Shown: positions 41,728 to 50,890 of the stretch, one piece after another
How the letters are laid out: each line of letters begins with the position of its first letter
Position numbering within the stretch: the stretch's first letter is position 1
Assembly: GCA_004020645.1 (NCBI GenBank)
Contig: SAQL01000021.1
Span: 1 to 64,000, forward strand
Origin: Mesorhizobium sp.
GTDB lineage: Bacteria > Pseudomonadota > Alphaproteobacteria > Rhizobiales > Rhizobiaceae
DNA length: 64,000 nt
Reading direction: 5' to 3'
Program-made: the position numbers and the translations under genes
Notes under the pieces: generated by a model
Told to the model about the DNA's origin: nothing
The model's input: only the letters and a program-made list of their open reading frames with translations
Databases searched by the model: none

Positions 41728-42312
41728 ATGCGGATTCTTTTTGCATTCTTCGTGGCGCTTTTTCTTTTCGGTTTCGCCCCGCTTCCGGCTCGAGCGGAAG
41801 ACCCGGTCACCCCTCCGGTCGCCACGACCAGGGAAGCAAGGCTCGACCAGCTGTTTGTCGACCTGAAGCGCGAGCGCAATGAAAAAGCCGCCGAGCGCAT
41901 CGCCGCGCGCATCTCGCACGAGTGGTCGAAATCCGGCAGCGCCTCGATCGACCTGATGATGCAATGGTCGCAAAAGGCGATCGAAGAAAAAAAGTTCGAC
42001 GTGGCGCTCGACTTCCTCGACCAAGTCGTGACCTTGCAACCGGCCTTTGCTGAAGGTTGGAACCGGCGCGCCACCGCACATTTCCTGATGAATAACTTTG
42101 GGAAATCGATGTCGGACATCGATCGCACGCTGCAGCTCGAGCCGCGCCATTTTGGCGCACTGTCCGGCCTGGCGCAGATCATGGCCGTAACCGGCCACAA
42201 GCAGTCGGCACTGGAAGCCTGGCAGCGCGTGCTCAGCATCTATCCGATGATGCGGAGCGCCCAGGATCAGGTCGGCACGCTTTCGGAAGAACTTGCCGGC
42301 GAAGGGATTTGA
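41728..42312 (+). CDS. Secreted tetratricopeptide-repeat protein
   Basis: 194 residues with a clear signal peptide (RILFAFFVALFLFGFAPLPA, cleavage after ARA). The mature part is helical and contains two to three TPR-like repeats, clearest at FAEGWNRRATAHFLMNNFGK and FGALSGLAQIMAVTGHKQSA. Such periplasmic TPR proteins act as scaffolds; no partner is evident. It is convergent with the nitronate monooxygenase gene. Confidence 0.82.
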   Translation: MRILFAFFVALFLFGFAPLPARAEDPVTPPVATTREARLDQLFVDLKRERNEKAAERIAARISHEWSKSGSASIDLMMQWSQKAIEEKKFDVALDFLDQVVTLQPAFAEGWNRRATAHFLMNNFGKSMSDIDRTLQLEPRHFGALSGLAQIMAVTGHKQSALEAWQRVLSIYPMMRSAQDQVGTLSEELAGEGI

Positions 42313-42434
42313 TGCCGGAGGGCCAGTTCCGCCAGCTAAAGGTCCGGTGAGACTGTAGCATCAGCCCCAGTTCAAGGGGACATACCTGGTTTCCTGCTAT
42401 CGATGTCTCTCGGCGGGTGGCATTGTCGGTGCTG

Positions 42435-43487
42435 TTATGAACCAGCTTCCGCGACGAGTCTCTCCACAAGGGCAGTTGCCGGCATCTCCCGCAACTTCGC
42501 AACGCCTTGCCCGGCCCAAATGGGCAGGAAATCAGCCCGCCTGCTTTCATCCGCTGCCATCGAAAGCGGCAGGGCCAGGCTCGCCTGCAACGGAAACGCC
42601 AGCGCGGCATCTTCCTCGCCAGCCATCTCCAATACAAACCGGTTGCGCACCACGCGCGCCGGGCGGCCAGTGAAGCAGCGGGTCACCGACGTGCTCTCGT
42701 CAGTGGCCGAGCGCAATGCCGCGCGATAGACCGGCTGCACATTGGCCTCGGGGCACGCCAAGAAGGCTGTGCCGATCTGCACACCTGATGCACCGAGTGC
42801 AAAGCTGGCAGCAATGCCGCGACCGTCGAAGATACCGCCGGCTGCAATCACAGGCACGCGCACGGCATCAACGATCTGCGGCACCAGCGCCATCGTGCCG
42901 ACTGTGCCGATAGCAGGATCACCGGTGAATGTGCCGCGATGGCCACCGGCCTCGTATCCCTGAGCGATGATAGCGTCCACCCCCGCCGCCTCAAGCTGCC
43001 GCGCTTCTGAAACGGTGGTGGCCGAGCACAAGAGAACACTGCCGGCCTCTTTCAGCTGCTGAACAATTTTGATGTCGGGCAGGCCAAAATGGAAGCTGAC
43101 CACCCTTGGGCCTAGCTCAAGCACAATGTCCAGGCGCTCTTGATCGAAGGTGGGAAAGGGCTCGCCCGGCTGGAGCACGGGCCCGAGACCGACCTCGTCG
43201 TAGTAGCCGTGAAGGCGGTCGCGCATGTGTTGGGCTGCCTCATCATCATGGGCTGGCACTGGATGCGCAAAGAAGTTTACATTGATCGGGCGATTGGTAG
43301 CGCGCTGTGTCGCCGTGAGCTGCTCCCGAATGGCCGCCCCTGGCAGAATGCCACATCCGAGCGAGCCAAGCGCTCCGGCATTGCTGACTGCCGCCGCCAG
43401 TTCCGGCGTGCTGATACTGCTCATCGGCGCTTGGATTATCGGGTGCTCAATGCCGAGGAGCTTCAGAAGATCGGTACGAGCCCACAT
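42435..43487 (-). CDS. Nitronate monooxygenase / NPD-like flavoprotein
   Basis: 350 residues of the NMO/FabK TIM-barrel flavin family: LLKLLGIEHPIIQAPMSSIS, INVNFFAHPVPAHDD, GVDAIIAQGYEAGGHRGTF and the FMN phosphate loop IAAGGIFDGRGIAASFALGA. It oxidises alkyl nitronates or related substrates. ATG 43487 has AGGAGG in range; the frame opens earlier, at 43541. The gap 43488-43813 holds nothing I can name. Confidence 0.92.
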   Translation of the reverse strand: MWARTDLLKLLGIEHPIIQAPMSSISTPELAAAVSNAGALGSLGCGILPGAAIREQLTATQRATNRPINVNFFAHPVPAHDDEAAQHMRDRLHGYYDEVGLGPVLQPGEPFPTFDQERLDIVLELGPRVVSFHFGLPDIKIVQQLKEAGSVLLCSATTVSEARQLEAAGVDAIIAQGYEAGGHRGTFTGDPAIGTVGTMALVPQIVDAVRVPVIAAGGIFDGRGIAASFALGASGVQIGTAFLACPEANVQPVYRAALRSATDESTSVTRCFTGRPARVVRNRFVLEMAGEEDAALAFPLQASLALPLSMAADESRRADFLPIWAGQGVAKLREMPATALVERLVAEAGS

Positions 43488-43813
43488 TGGATCACCTCCT
43501 CTTTCCCTCGGAAAGACTACCTCAACTGACTTCAAGCTCAAGTACGATGGGACCCACGACCCGCCTCAAATCCGGATGCCGCCGCCGGAGATAATCCGCC
43601 GAGTGCATCCGGCCTGGAGACAGATAATGCCGGCCCAAGCGTCGGATCTATAATCAGATATGCCGCTCGGGCTACCCGAAGCCCCGACATGTTCAGGCCG
43701 CCCACCTTCCGGTCAGTGAAACCAGCAATTTCGCCGCTTTACCTGTCGCGGCGCTGCTTGTCGGTCAGCGCCATGTGTGGTTTCCTGCCTAGAGTTGGAG
43801 TGGTCAGGCAATC

Positions 43814-44017
43814 ATGATTGCAGCTTACATCGACGAATTCATAATGTTTTGCGTCGGCCTATGGATGTCGGCCATCGGCTACGGGTTCCTCCAGCCGCCG
43901 AACCAACCCCAGGCTGGACAACGGGCCTGGTTGGCACGCCTTCCCAGCCATTTCAAATGGATGGGGCCGCTCTTGCTGATAATCGCGATTGTACTCGCGA
44001 TCGCCTCACCTTCTTGA
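43814..44017 (+). CDS. Small membrane protein, 67 residues
   Basis: 67 residues with hydrophobic stretches at about 5-25 (DEFIMFCVGLWMSAIGYGFL) and 49-65 (MGPLLLIIAIVLAIAS), separated by a proline- and glutamine-rich loop. No family is recognised. The ATG has no strong ribosome site (GTCAGGCAATC), so expression is uncertain. Codon use is ordinary. Confidence 0.5.
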   Translation: MIAAYIDEFIMFCVGLWMSAIGYGFLQPPNQPQAGQRAWLARLPSHFKWMGPLLLIIAIVLAIASPS

Positions 44018-44102
44018 TCGCCAGTAGGTCGCTGCGCTTTGGTCTCATTGAGGCGAAGCTTCAGCTTGTTGAATTCGGCGTGAGGCGGCCTCAAGCCCGT
44101 CG

Positions 44103-44177
44103 CGTTTGAAGCGATTCATACGACGCGCTTTAGGTCTTTACCCAAAAATCGCTGCACATCTTTGGGCGATTGCATTA
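44103..44177. repeat. Palindromic element, family 1, copy L (minus orientation)
   Basis: Read on the minus strand from 44177: TAATGCAATCGCCCAAAGAT, GTGCAGCGATTTTTGGG, then CCTAAAGCGCGTCG. This follows element A in order, with the middle ATGCAT arm lost. Its first three bases, TAA at 44177-44175, are the stop codon of pyruvate kinase. Confidence 0.7.
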
Positions 44178-45611
44178 GCGTCGGGCCTGCACGTCCGACC
44201 CGACATAGGCGATGCGCAGCATGTTGGTGGAGCCGGGCGTCCTCAACGGCACGCCGGCCGTGATGATGACCCGGTCGCCGGGCTTGCCGAACCCCTCGTC
44301 CAAAGCGATGCGGCAGGCGCGGTCGACCATGTCGTCGAGGTCGATGGCGTCGGGCGAGACGACGCAATGCGTGCCCCACAAAAGCGACAGCCGCCGCGCC
44401 GTGTTGACGATCGGCGACAGCGCGACGATCGGCACCTGCGGCCGCTCGCGCGCGGCGCGCAGGCCGGTCGTGCCCGATGCCGTATAGCTGATGATCGCCG
44501 ACAGTTTCAGCGTCTCGGCGATTTCGCGGGCGGCGAGCGAGATGGCGTCGGCGCCGGTCGCTTCCGGCTCCGAGCGCTGCGCATTGATGATGCCGGCATA
44601 GGTCGGGTCGGTTTCGACCTTGCTGGCGATGCGGTTCATCATCGCCACCGCCTCGACCGGGTAGGCGCCGGCCGCGGACTCCGCCGAGAGCATGACGGCG
44701 TCAGCGCCTTCGAACACGGCGATCGAGACGTCCGACACCTCGGCGCGGGTCGGCACCGGCGCGGTGATCATCGATTCCAGCATCTGCGTGGCGATCACCA
44801 CCGGCTTGCCGGCGCGGCGCGCGGCGCGGGTGATCTGCTTCTGGATGCCGGGCACGGCTTCGAGCGGCATTTCGACGCCGAGATCGCCGCGGGCAACCAT
44901 CAGTGCGTCCGAAAGTTCGATGATCTCGGCCAGCCGGGCGACGGCTTGCGGCTTTTCGATCTTGGCCATGATCAGCGCCCGGCCGCGCGCGATCTTGCGC
45001 GCTTCCGCCAGATCCTCCGGCCGCTGGACAAACGAAAGCGCCACCCAATCGACGCCGGCGGCCAGCACCGCATCGAGGTCCCTGCGGTCCTTTTCGGTCA
45101 GCGCGCCGACCGGCAGGTCGGTGTCGGGCAGGCTGACGCCCTTCTTGTCGGAGATGCTGGTGCCGGCGACGACGGTGCAGACGATCGCCTTGCCGTCGCT
45201 CTTCACCGCCTTCAGCTCGAGCTTGCCGTCGTCGATCAAAAGGCGGTCACCGGCCTCGACCGATCTCAGGATTTCGGGGTGGGGCAGATAGACCCTGGCC
45301 GAATTGCCGGGCTCAGGACTGTCGTCGAGCGTGAAAGTCTGGCCGAGTGTCAGCGCCTCCTTGCCGCTGGCGAATTTTCCAACGCGCAGCTTGGGCCCCT
45401 GCAAGTCGGCGAGAATACCGATCGGCCGGCCGACTGCTTTCTCGACAGCGCGGATGCGACCGACAAGTGTGTGCATCAATTCATGATCGGTGTGGCTCAT
45501 ATTGATGCGAAACACGTCGGCGCCGGCTTCGAAGAGCTTCTTCAGCATGTCCTCGGAGGAGGAGGCCGGACCGATGGTGGCGAGTATCTTGACCTTGCGG
45601 CTGCGTCTCAT
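44175..45611 (-). CDS. pyk: Pyruvate kinase
   Basis: 478 residues. ATIGPASSSEDMLKKLFEAG at the N terminus, ADLQGPKLRVGKF, the catalytic segment IMAKIEKPQAVARLAEII and VMVARGDLGVEMPLE, with GTTGLRAARERPQVPIVALS in the C-terminal domain. It makes pyruvate and ATP from PEP. Its ATG (45611) overlaps the stop of the DUF1036 gene by four bases, so the two are coupled. The TAA stop is part of a palindromic element. Confidence 0.97.
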   Translation of the reverse strand: MRRSRKVKILATIGPASSSEDMLKKLFEAGADVFRINMSHTDHELMHTLVGRIRAVEKAVGRPIGILADLQGPKLRVGKFASGKEALTLGQTFTLDDSPEPGNSARVYLPHPEILRSVEAGDRLLIDDGKLELKAVKSDGKAIVCTVVAGTSISDKKGVSLPDTDLPVGALTEKDRRDLDAVLAAGVDWVALSFVQRPEDLAEARKIARGRALIMAKIEKPQAVARLAEIIELSDALMVARGDLGVEMPLEAVPGIQKQITRAARRAGKPVVIATQMLESMITAPVPTRAEVSDVSIAVFEGADAVMLSAESAAGAYPVEAVAMMNRIASKVETDPTYAGIINAQRSEPEATGADAISLAAREIAETLKLSAIISYTASGTTGLRAARERPQVPIVALSPIVNTARRLSLLWGTHCVVSPDAIDLDDMVDRACRIALDEGFGKPGDRVIITAGVPLRTPGSTNMLRIAYVGSDVQARR

Positions 45612-46096
45612 TGACTGTTTGTTCCCGGGGCGGCTGGAACGCCCCCCGTTGCGGGGTCATCGGTCAGCTGGACCATCCAGCTTGCCTGCTCGCCCGTGTC
45701 ATATTCCTGGAATCCGGCGCGCTGGAAGCCCCGGGCCACGCAATCGCTAACGCCGGCGATCTTGAACTCTTTTTCGGCCACGCACATGTTGATCGGGCCA
45801 TCCCAGCGCCCGCCGCGCTCGGCGTCTTCTGCATAAAGATAGTAAAACCTTGATGACAGCGGCCCTTCGATCAACGTCTTGCAGCTCGATCCTTCGATGT
45901 GCCACCAGCCTTCGGTGATCCAGCCGGCCTTGGCGCGATAGCCGATGCCGACGCCGACCAGGTTCTGCGTGGCGTTGCAGACACGGAAATCGGCGCGCGC
46001 CGGCGAGGCAGCAAGCATCGCGGCGAGGCCCACAGCAAGGGTCAGGAGCGGCATGGCGAAGGCATAGCGCACGCGCGGCCTGCCGGCGGAACCCAT
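45608..46096 (-). CDS. DUF1036 periplasmic protein
   Basis: About 162 residues with a signal peptide (MPLLTLAVGLAAMLAASPAR, cleavage after ARA). The DUF1036 domain follows: FRVCNATQNLVGVGIGYRAK, then WITEGWWHIEGSSCKTLIEG and four cysteines. Function unknown. The start 46096 has GAGGG in range; ATG 46126 and 46054 are alternatives. The four-base overlap with pyk is notable, since an envelope protein is coupled to a glycolytic enzyme. Confidence 0.85.
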   Translation of the reverse strand: MGSAGRPRVRYAFAMPLLTLAVGLAAMLAASPARADFRVCNATQNLVGVGIGYRAKAGWITEGWWHIEGSSCKTLIEGPLSSRFYYLYAEDAERGGRWDGPINMCVAEKEFKIAGVSDCVARGFQRAGFQEYDTGEQASWMVQLTDDPATGGVPAAPGTNSQ

Positions 46097-46341
46097 CCTG
46101 AAATCCCTCAAGAACCACATTTGCATCTCTCAATGCCCCTTTTCGGAAAAGTCCGGGCGCATGTCAACGCGCCCTTTTGCTCAATTCCAATCGATTTAGA
46201 AAGGCCTCGGCGCACGGTCTGCCGCCTTCTGCCAGATTTCCGCAGAAACCGTGGCCAAACGACGGCATTGCGTAATCGTCCCCTTCGTGGAAAGACGATA
46301 CCATCCTCCCTGGAAGCCAGCGAACAGACCATTTCCCGCCG

Positions 46342-47139
46342 ATGACCCGATCCACAGTTTTCGCGCCTTTCGACGTCGTCGAGGGCGACCGCAAGCGAGG
46401 CATCGTGCTTTTGGCCGACCACGCCCGTCGCGACTTGCCGGAAGAGTATGGCAGCCTCGGCTTGCCGGCGGCGGAATTCGACCGCCATATCGCCTACGAC
46501 ATCGGTGTCGAGACGGTGACGCGCGAACTGGCGGCTTTTCTCGGCGTGCCGGCGGTACTCGCCAACTTTTCGCGACTTCTGATCGATCCCAATCGCGGCG
46601 AGGACGATCCGACGCTAATCCGCCAACTCTATGACGGCACCGTCATTTCGGGAAATTATCCGCTCGCCTTGAAAGAACGTGAAAGGCGGCTCGACCGCTT
46701 CTATCGGCACTATCACGATGCCGTCGGCGCCATGATCGCCTCGGTGGCGCAGGCTTCCGCAAGCGCCCCCTTCATCTTGTCGATACATTCCTTCACCCCT
46801 TTCATGCAGGGATTCGTGCGCCCTTGGCATGTTGGTGTCTTGTGGGATCGCGACGACCGGGTGGCGCGACCGCTGATCGACATGCTCGCCGAGGACAAAA
46901 GCCTTATCGTCGGCGACAACGAGCCCTATGACGGCGCATTGCGCGGCGACACCATGTTCAGGCATGCCATCGTCAATGGCTTTGCCCATGCGCTGATCGA
47001 AATCCGTCAGGACCTGATCGCCGATCCGAAGGATGCGGTCGCCTGGGCCGAACGGCTGGCGCCGATCGTTGACGCGATCAACCGCCGTCCCGATATACAT
47101 CGGGTCAAACGATTCGGCTCGCGCACCGGGCCGCTGTAA
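46342..47139 (+). CDS. N-formylglutamate amidohydrolase family protein
   Basis: 265 residues of the FGase (HutG-like) family: GIVLLADHARRDLPEEYGSL, ANFSRLLIDPNRGEDDPTLI, the central ILSIHSFTPFMQGFVRPWHV and VGDNEPYDGALRGDTMFRHA. It hydrolyses N-formylglutamate or a similar formyl- or acyl-amino acid. No histidine-degradation genes lie nearby, so a different substrate is possible. The DUF1244 gene starts 10 bases after its stop. Confidence 0.9.
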   Translation: MTRSTVFAPFDVVEGDRKRGIVLLADHARRDLPEEYGSLGLPAAEFDRHIAYDIGVETVTRELAAFLGVPAVLANFSRLLIDPNRGEDDPTLIRQLYDGTVISGNYPLALKERERRLDRFYRHYHDAVGAMIASVAQASASAPFILSIHSFTPFMQGFVRPWHVGVLWDRDDRVARPLIDMLAEDKSLIVGDNEPYDGALRGDTMFRHAIVNGFAHALIEIRQDLIADPKDAVAWAERLAPIVDAINRRPDIHRVKRFGSRTGPL

Positions 47140-47149
47140 GGAGGTTTCG

Positions 47150-47458
47150 ATGACCGAACTCAGCGACGAGCAAAAACGCGATTTCGAAGCCGCCGCCTTC
47201 CGCCGGCTGGTCGCGCATCTGCGCGAACGCACGGACGTGCAGAACATCGACCTGATGAACCTCGCCGGCTTCTGCCGCAACTGCCTCTCCAACTGGTATC
47301 GCGACGCCGCGGAGGCCGAGGGCGTCGATCTCAGCAAGGACCAGTCGCGCGAGATCATCTATGGCATGCCTTATGCCGAATGGCAGGCGCTCAACCAGAC
47401 CGAGGCCTCCGATGCCAAGAAGGCGGAGTTCGAGGCAAGACGCCCCAGGGATCATTAA
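47150..47458 (+). CDS. DUF1244 protein
   Basis: 102 residues. AAAFRRLVAHLRERTDVQNI, then DLMNLAGFCRNCLSNWYRDA (two conserved cysteines) and REIIYGMPYAEWQALNQTEA define DUF1244, a small helical family common in proteobacteria and of unknown role. The ATG follows AAGGAGG directly after the amidohydrolase stop, so the two form an operon. A palindromic element starts right after the TAA. Confidence 0.88.
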   Translation: MTELSDEQKRDFEAAAFRRLVAHLRERTDVQNIDLMNLAGFCRNCLSNWYRDAAEAEGVDLSKDQSREIIYGMPYAEWQALNQTEASDAKKAEFEARRPRDH

Positions 47459-47507
47459 GACCACGATCCCGAAAAGTGGAATCCGGTTTTTGGATTAGAT
47501 CATGGTC
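47459..47507. repeat. Palindromic element, family 2, short copy I
   Basis: GACCACGATCC at 47459 faces GATCATGGTC at 47498-47507 around GGAATCCGGTTTTTGGATT. It resembles the left palindrome of family 2 with GGTC ends in place of GCGC. It begins on the base after the DUF1244 stop codon. 47508-47656 holds no gene. Confidence 0.6.
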
Positions 47508-47656
47508 GAACAAAAAGCCCTGTCCCGATCGGCGCTCATCAGCCTCGGATTCAAGCGAGCCGCTTGGCCCAAGCACTTCCAAGAGCGAGCGCTTGACTGA
47601 AGATTGAATCGATCTAATTTGCCGCGCGAAGCTGTTTTCGCACCGGACTCTACACG

Positions 47657-48853
47657 ATGGACACGCTAAAGATCATGCAGACCGCCATTCGTGGACGATG
47701 GGCCGTGGCGGCCATCTTCCTGGCCAATGGTTTTCTGACCGGCGCCTGGGCGCCGCATATCCCGGTGGTCCTGACCCGGCTGGATATCAGCAAATTTACG
47801 CTCGGCCTGCTGATCCTGCTGTTCGGCGCCGGCGCGGTCACGGCCATGACCTGGTGCGGCCACCTGATCTCCAGGCATGGTTCGCGCAGCGTGCTGCGCT
47901 GGTTCGGTCTCATCGGCAGTTTCGGCCTGCTGGTTGTGGCGCTTGCCCCCAACGTGCCGCTGGCGGCCATCGCCATGTTCATCTTCGGCGCTTCGATCGG
48001 CGGCATGGATGTCGCCATGAACGCCAATGCGGTCACGGTGGAACGGCGGTTGTCCCGCGCCATCATGTCGTCCTCGCACGGCTTCTGGAGCCTTGGCGGT
48101 TTCGCCGGTGGCGCTCTCGGCGGCTTCGCCATCCAGAATTACGGCCATCTCGCCCATGCGGCGGTGGTGACGGCTATTGCCTTTGCCGTGATCGCCGTGG
48201 CAGTCCGCTACCTGATCGCCGAGGGCAAGCCGCTCCAAGGATCATCGGGGATTACCGGACATCGCAAATTCGCGCTGCCTGGAAATCCGCTGGTCTATAT
48301 GGTCGGGCTTATGGCGCTGATGACGATGATCTCCGAGGGTGCGGTGCTCGACTGGGCGGCGCTTTACCTGCAACAGGAACTCGGCACCGACCTCGCCGTA
48401 GCTGGTTTGGCCTACGCCGCTTTTTCCGGCGTCATGGCCGTCATGCGCTTCGTTGGCGACGGGGTCCGCAACCGTTTCGGCGCCGTAACGACGCTGCGTG
48501 TCTCGGCCCTTGTCGCCGCCGCCGGCATGCTGGTGGCGGGGCTAGCGCCCTCGCCCTGGCTCGCCATCTCAGCTTTTGCCTTTTGCGGCTTCGGCATCGC
48601 CAATATGGTGCCGATCCTGTTTTCGGCCGGCGGCAACCAGGAAGGCATGTCGTCCGGCACCGGTATGAGCGTCGTCACCACGATGGGCTATTCCGGCATT
48701 CTGGTGGCGCCGTCGGCGATCGGCTTCATCGCCGAGCACTCGAGCTTCAGTCCAATCTTCGTCGCTTTGTCGGGGCTGCTGGTCGTCGTATTTTTGATGG
48801 CCGGGCTCGCTCACCGCGCCGAATTCGCGCCCGACGCAGCACCGGCCGAATAG
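47657..48853 (+). CDS. MFS transporter
   Basis: 398 residues, about twelve helices. AIFLANGFLTGAWAPHIPVV at the N terminus, the loop LISRHGSRSVLRWFG near 75 and SSSHGFWSLGGFAGGALGGF near 135 resemble YbjJ-like fucose/sugar-type MFS proteins. The substrate is unknown. Its last 43 bases overlap the 3' end of the convergent LysR gene. Confidence 0.9.
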   Translation: MDTLKIMQTAIRGRWAVAAIFLANGFLTGAWAPHIPVVLTRLDISKFTLGLLILLFGAGAVTAMTWCGHLISRHGSRSVLRWFGLIGSFGLLVVALAPNVPLAAIAMFIFGASIGGMDVAMNANAVTVERRLSRAIMSSSHGFWSLGGFAGGALGGFAIQNYGHLAHAAVVTAIAFAVIAVAVRYLIAEGKPLQGSSGITGHRKFALPGNPLVYMVGLMALMTMISEGAVLDWAALYLQQELGTDLAVAGLAYAAFSGVMAVMRFVGDGVRNRFGAVTTLRVSALVAAAGMLVAGLAPSPWLAISAFAFCGFGIANMVPILFSAGGNQEGMSSGTGMSVVTTMGYSGILVAPSAIGFIAEHSSFSPIFVALSGLLVVVFLMAGLAHRAEFAPDAAPAE

Positions 48854-49722
48854 CGCTTCAACTCCTCATACAGGAAATCCGCGACACGGCGGATGCGCAC
48901 GCTGGTGCGCACGTCGCGGTGCATGGCCAGCCATACCGGCAGCGTCGGCAGCGCGAGGCCCGGCAGCACTGTCTCCACCAGCGGATCGCGATCGGCCAGC
49001 GGCTCCTGGCCGAAGCCGATGCCGTTTCCCGCCCGCACCGCCTCCCAAAGCACGATTTGGTTGTCGGTCCTGAAGCGGAAGGCATCGCGGGTGAGCGGGA
49101 CACCGAACTGGGCAATGCCGCGAATGATCTCATCGCTGCGGTCGAAGCCGATCAGGTCGTGGCCGGCAAGATCGCCGGGCTCGCGCGGACGGCCACGCCG
49201 GTCGAGATAGGATTTTGCCGCGCAGGCGCGGAGCGGAATGTCGGTCACCTTGCGCGCCACCAACTCGTTCTGTGCGGGCTTGACCATGCGGATGGCAATG
49301 TCGGCATCGCGGCGCAAAAGGTTCTCGACCTGATTCGACGCGACGATCTCGACCTCGATGCCGGGTTCCTCAGCGCCCAGCCGCGCCGTCATCTCTGGCA
49401 GGAGATAGGCAGCCACCACCTCGCTGGCGGCAATGCGCACCGTGCCCTCGATCGCCTCGACCGATCCCAGCGCCAATAGCGAAAAGGCGCTCGCCTGCTC
49501 GCTTACCGCCCGGCCGCGTTCGTAGAGCGTGCTGCCGGCTTCCGTCAGCGCATAACCGCGCCGCCCGCGCCGGAACAGAGTGACGCCGAGCGCCTGCTCC
49601 AGCTCGGCGATATGGCGGCCGAGCGTCGGCTGGCTTGCAGCCAGCTTGCGCGCGGCAGCGGAGAGGCTGCCGGTTTCCGCCACGGTGACGAAGCTCTTGA
49701 TCAGATTCCAGTCGATTTCCAT
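48811..49722 (-). CDS. LysR-family regulator
   Basis: 303 residues. The helix-turn-helix is at 3-60 (WNLIKSFVTVAETGSLSAAA, then LAASQPTLGRHIAELEQALG), followed by an effector domain with IRMVKPAQNELVARKVTDIP near 145. It diverges from the NAD-epimerase-like gene, with operator-like ATTCG repeats between them, so that gene is the probable target. Its end overlaps the convergent MFS gene. Confidence 0.93.
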   Translation of the reverse strand: MEIDWNLIKSFVTVAETGSLSAAARKLAASQPTLGRHIAELEQALGVTLFRRGRRGYALTEAGSTLYERGRAVSEQASAFSLLALGSVEAIEGTVRIAASEVVAAYLLPEMTARLGAEEPGIEVEIVASNQVENLLRRDADIAIRMVKPAQNELVARKVTDIPLRACAAKSYLDRRGRPREPGDLAGHDLIGFDRSDEIIRGIAQFGVPLTRDAFRFRTDNQIVLWEAVRAGNGIGFGQEPLADRDPLVETVLPGLALPTLPVWLAMHRDVRTSVRIRRVADFLYEELKRYSAGAASGANSAR

Positions 49723-49780
49723 TCGAAAATGAATATCAGATCGCCAAATTCAGTCAATTTCCATTCGTTTGCGGGCGAAT
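49716..49780. promoter_or_regulatory. LysR operator candidates in a divergent gap
   Basis: TTTCCATTCG occurs twice (49716-49725 and 49758-49767), 42 bases apart. Each starts a small inverted repeat: ATTCGAAAATGAAT (49721-49734) and ATTCG with CGAAT (49763-49780). The first overlaps the LysR start codon, as expected for autoregulation. Confidence 0.5.
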
Positions 49781-49815
49781 CATATTGTGACCGTAACGCA
49801 AACACGGAGACGAAA

Positions 49816-50733
49816 ATGACCAAGATCGCAATTCTGGGCGCCAATGGCCGGCTCGGCCGCGTGGTGGCCAAGGCCTTCATCGACGCCGGCTACGACGTCC
49901 GCGCCATCACCCGCAGCGGCAATATACCGGCGGAACTTACCGGCGCCACGGCCGTCGCCGGCGATGGCCTCGATCGCGAAGCGCTTATCCGCGCCACCGA
50001 AGGCGTCGACATCATCTCCAACGGACTCAACCCGATCTACACCGACTGGGGCAAGTGCCTGCCGATGGCCGAGAACGTCATGGCCGCGTGCCGGGCGAAT
50101 CACGCATTGCACCTCGCTCCCGGCAGCGTTTACAATTACGGCTCGCCGATGCCGGCGGTCATCACCGAAGACACACCATTCCACCCGACGACGGAAAAGG
50201 GCCGCATCCGCGTCGCCATGGAAGACCTCTTTCGCCGCGAGGCCGAAGCGGGCCGAGTGCGCACCATTCTGCTGCGAGCCGGCGATTTCTTCGGCGGCAC
50301 CGGCACCGGATCGTGGTTCGATCTGATGGTGGCCGCCAAGATGGACAAGGGCGTCTATACCGCCCCCGGGCCGGCCGATCTCGTGCATGAATGGGCCTAT
50401 CTGCCTGATATGGCCAAGGCTTTCGTTGGACTGACTGAGAATCTCGCCAAGCTCGGCGCCTACGAGGCGCTGAACTTTCCCGGCCACGCCGTTACCGATC
50501 TGGAGATCAAGGCGGCCGCGGAGCAGGCGCTCGGGCGCACGCTGAAACTGACGTCGATGCCGTGGTGGGTGCTGCGCGCCGGCAGTCCGTTCGTGGCGAT
50601 GTGGCGCGAGCTCGTCTCGATGTCCTATCTCCGCTTCGAGCCACACCAGTTGGTCTCGGCAAGGCTGGAAGGCATCATCGGCACAATCCCACATACGCCG
50701 CTGGACAGGGCGGTGGCAGCGGCTCTCGATTGA
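49816..50733 (+). CDS. NAD(P)-dependent epimerase/reductase-like protein
   Basis: 305 residues of the atypical short-chain dehydrogenase group. The Rossmann start is KIAILGANGRLGRVVAKAFI; HLAPGSVYNYGSPMPAVITE near 105 takes the place of the usual YxxxK; LRAGDFFGGTGTGSWFDLMV near 160 and a C-terminal substrate part follow. Such proteins are epimerases, reductases or sensors; the substrate is unknown. ATG 49816 follows CACGGAGACGAAA. It is the likely target of the divergent LysR regulator. Confidence 0.88.
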   Translation: MTKIAILGANGRLGRVVAKAFIDAGYDVRAITRSGNIPAELTGATAVAGDGLDREALIRATEGVDIISNGLNPIYTDWGKCLPMAENVMAACRANHALHLAPGSVYNYGSPMPAVITEDTPFHPTTEKGRIRVAMEDLFRREAEAGRVRTILLRAGDFFGGTGTGSWFDLMVAAKMDKGVYTAPGPADLVHEWAYLPDMAKAFVGLTENLAKLGAYEALNFPGHAVTDLEIKAAAEQALGRTLKLTSMPWWVLRAGSPFVAMWRELVSMSYLRFEPHQLVSARLEGIIGTIPHTPLDRAVAAALD

Positions 50734-50778
50734 TGGCGTTTCGAAAGCTGCCTGAAACGGAAAGCGGCCATTACTAAC

Positions 50779-50864
50779 GCATGATCCGAGCCGAAGGCTC
50801 CGAAAGGACATGTGAAAAATCAAATGCTACAGCGCTGCGCCCTCAAAAGGCGCACAGCGCTGTA
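50779..50864. repeat. Palindromic element, family 2, copy G
   Basis: GCATGATCCGAGCCGAAGGC at 50779, then a second palindrome TACAGCGCTGCGCC and GGCGCACAGCGCTGTA (50828-50864). The right half is well kept and the left is diverged. It lies 27 bases before the stop of the DUF3309 gene. Confidence 0.7.
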
Positions 50865-50890
50865 CTTTGTTGAGCACACCAAACTCCGGG

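Noticed and set aside
43488..43813. Possible integrase remnant (MALTDKQRRDR on the minus strand)
   Set aside because: Only about ten residues recall an integrase start; the following codons lack the family pattern and contain stops.
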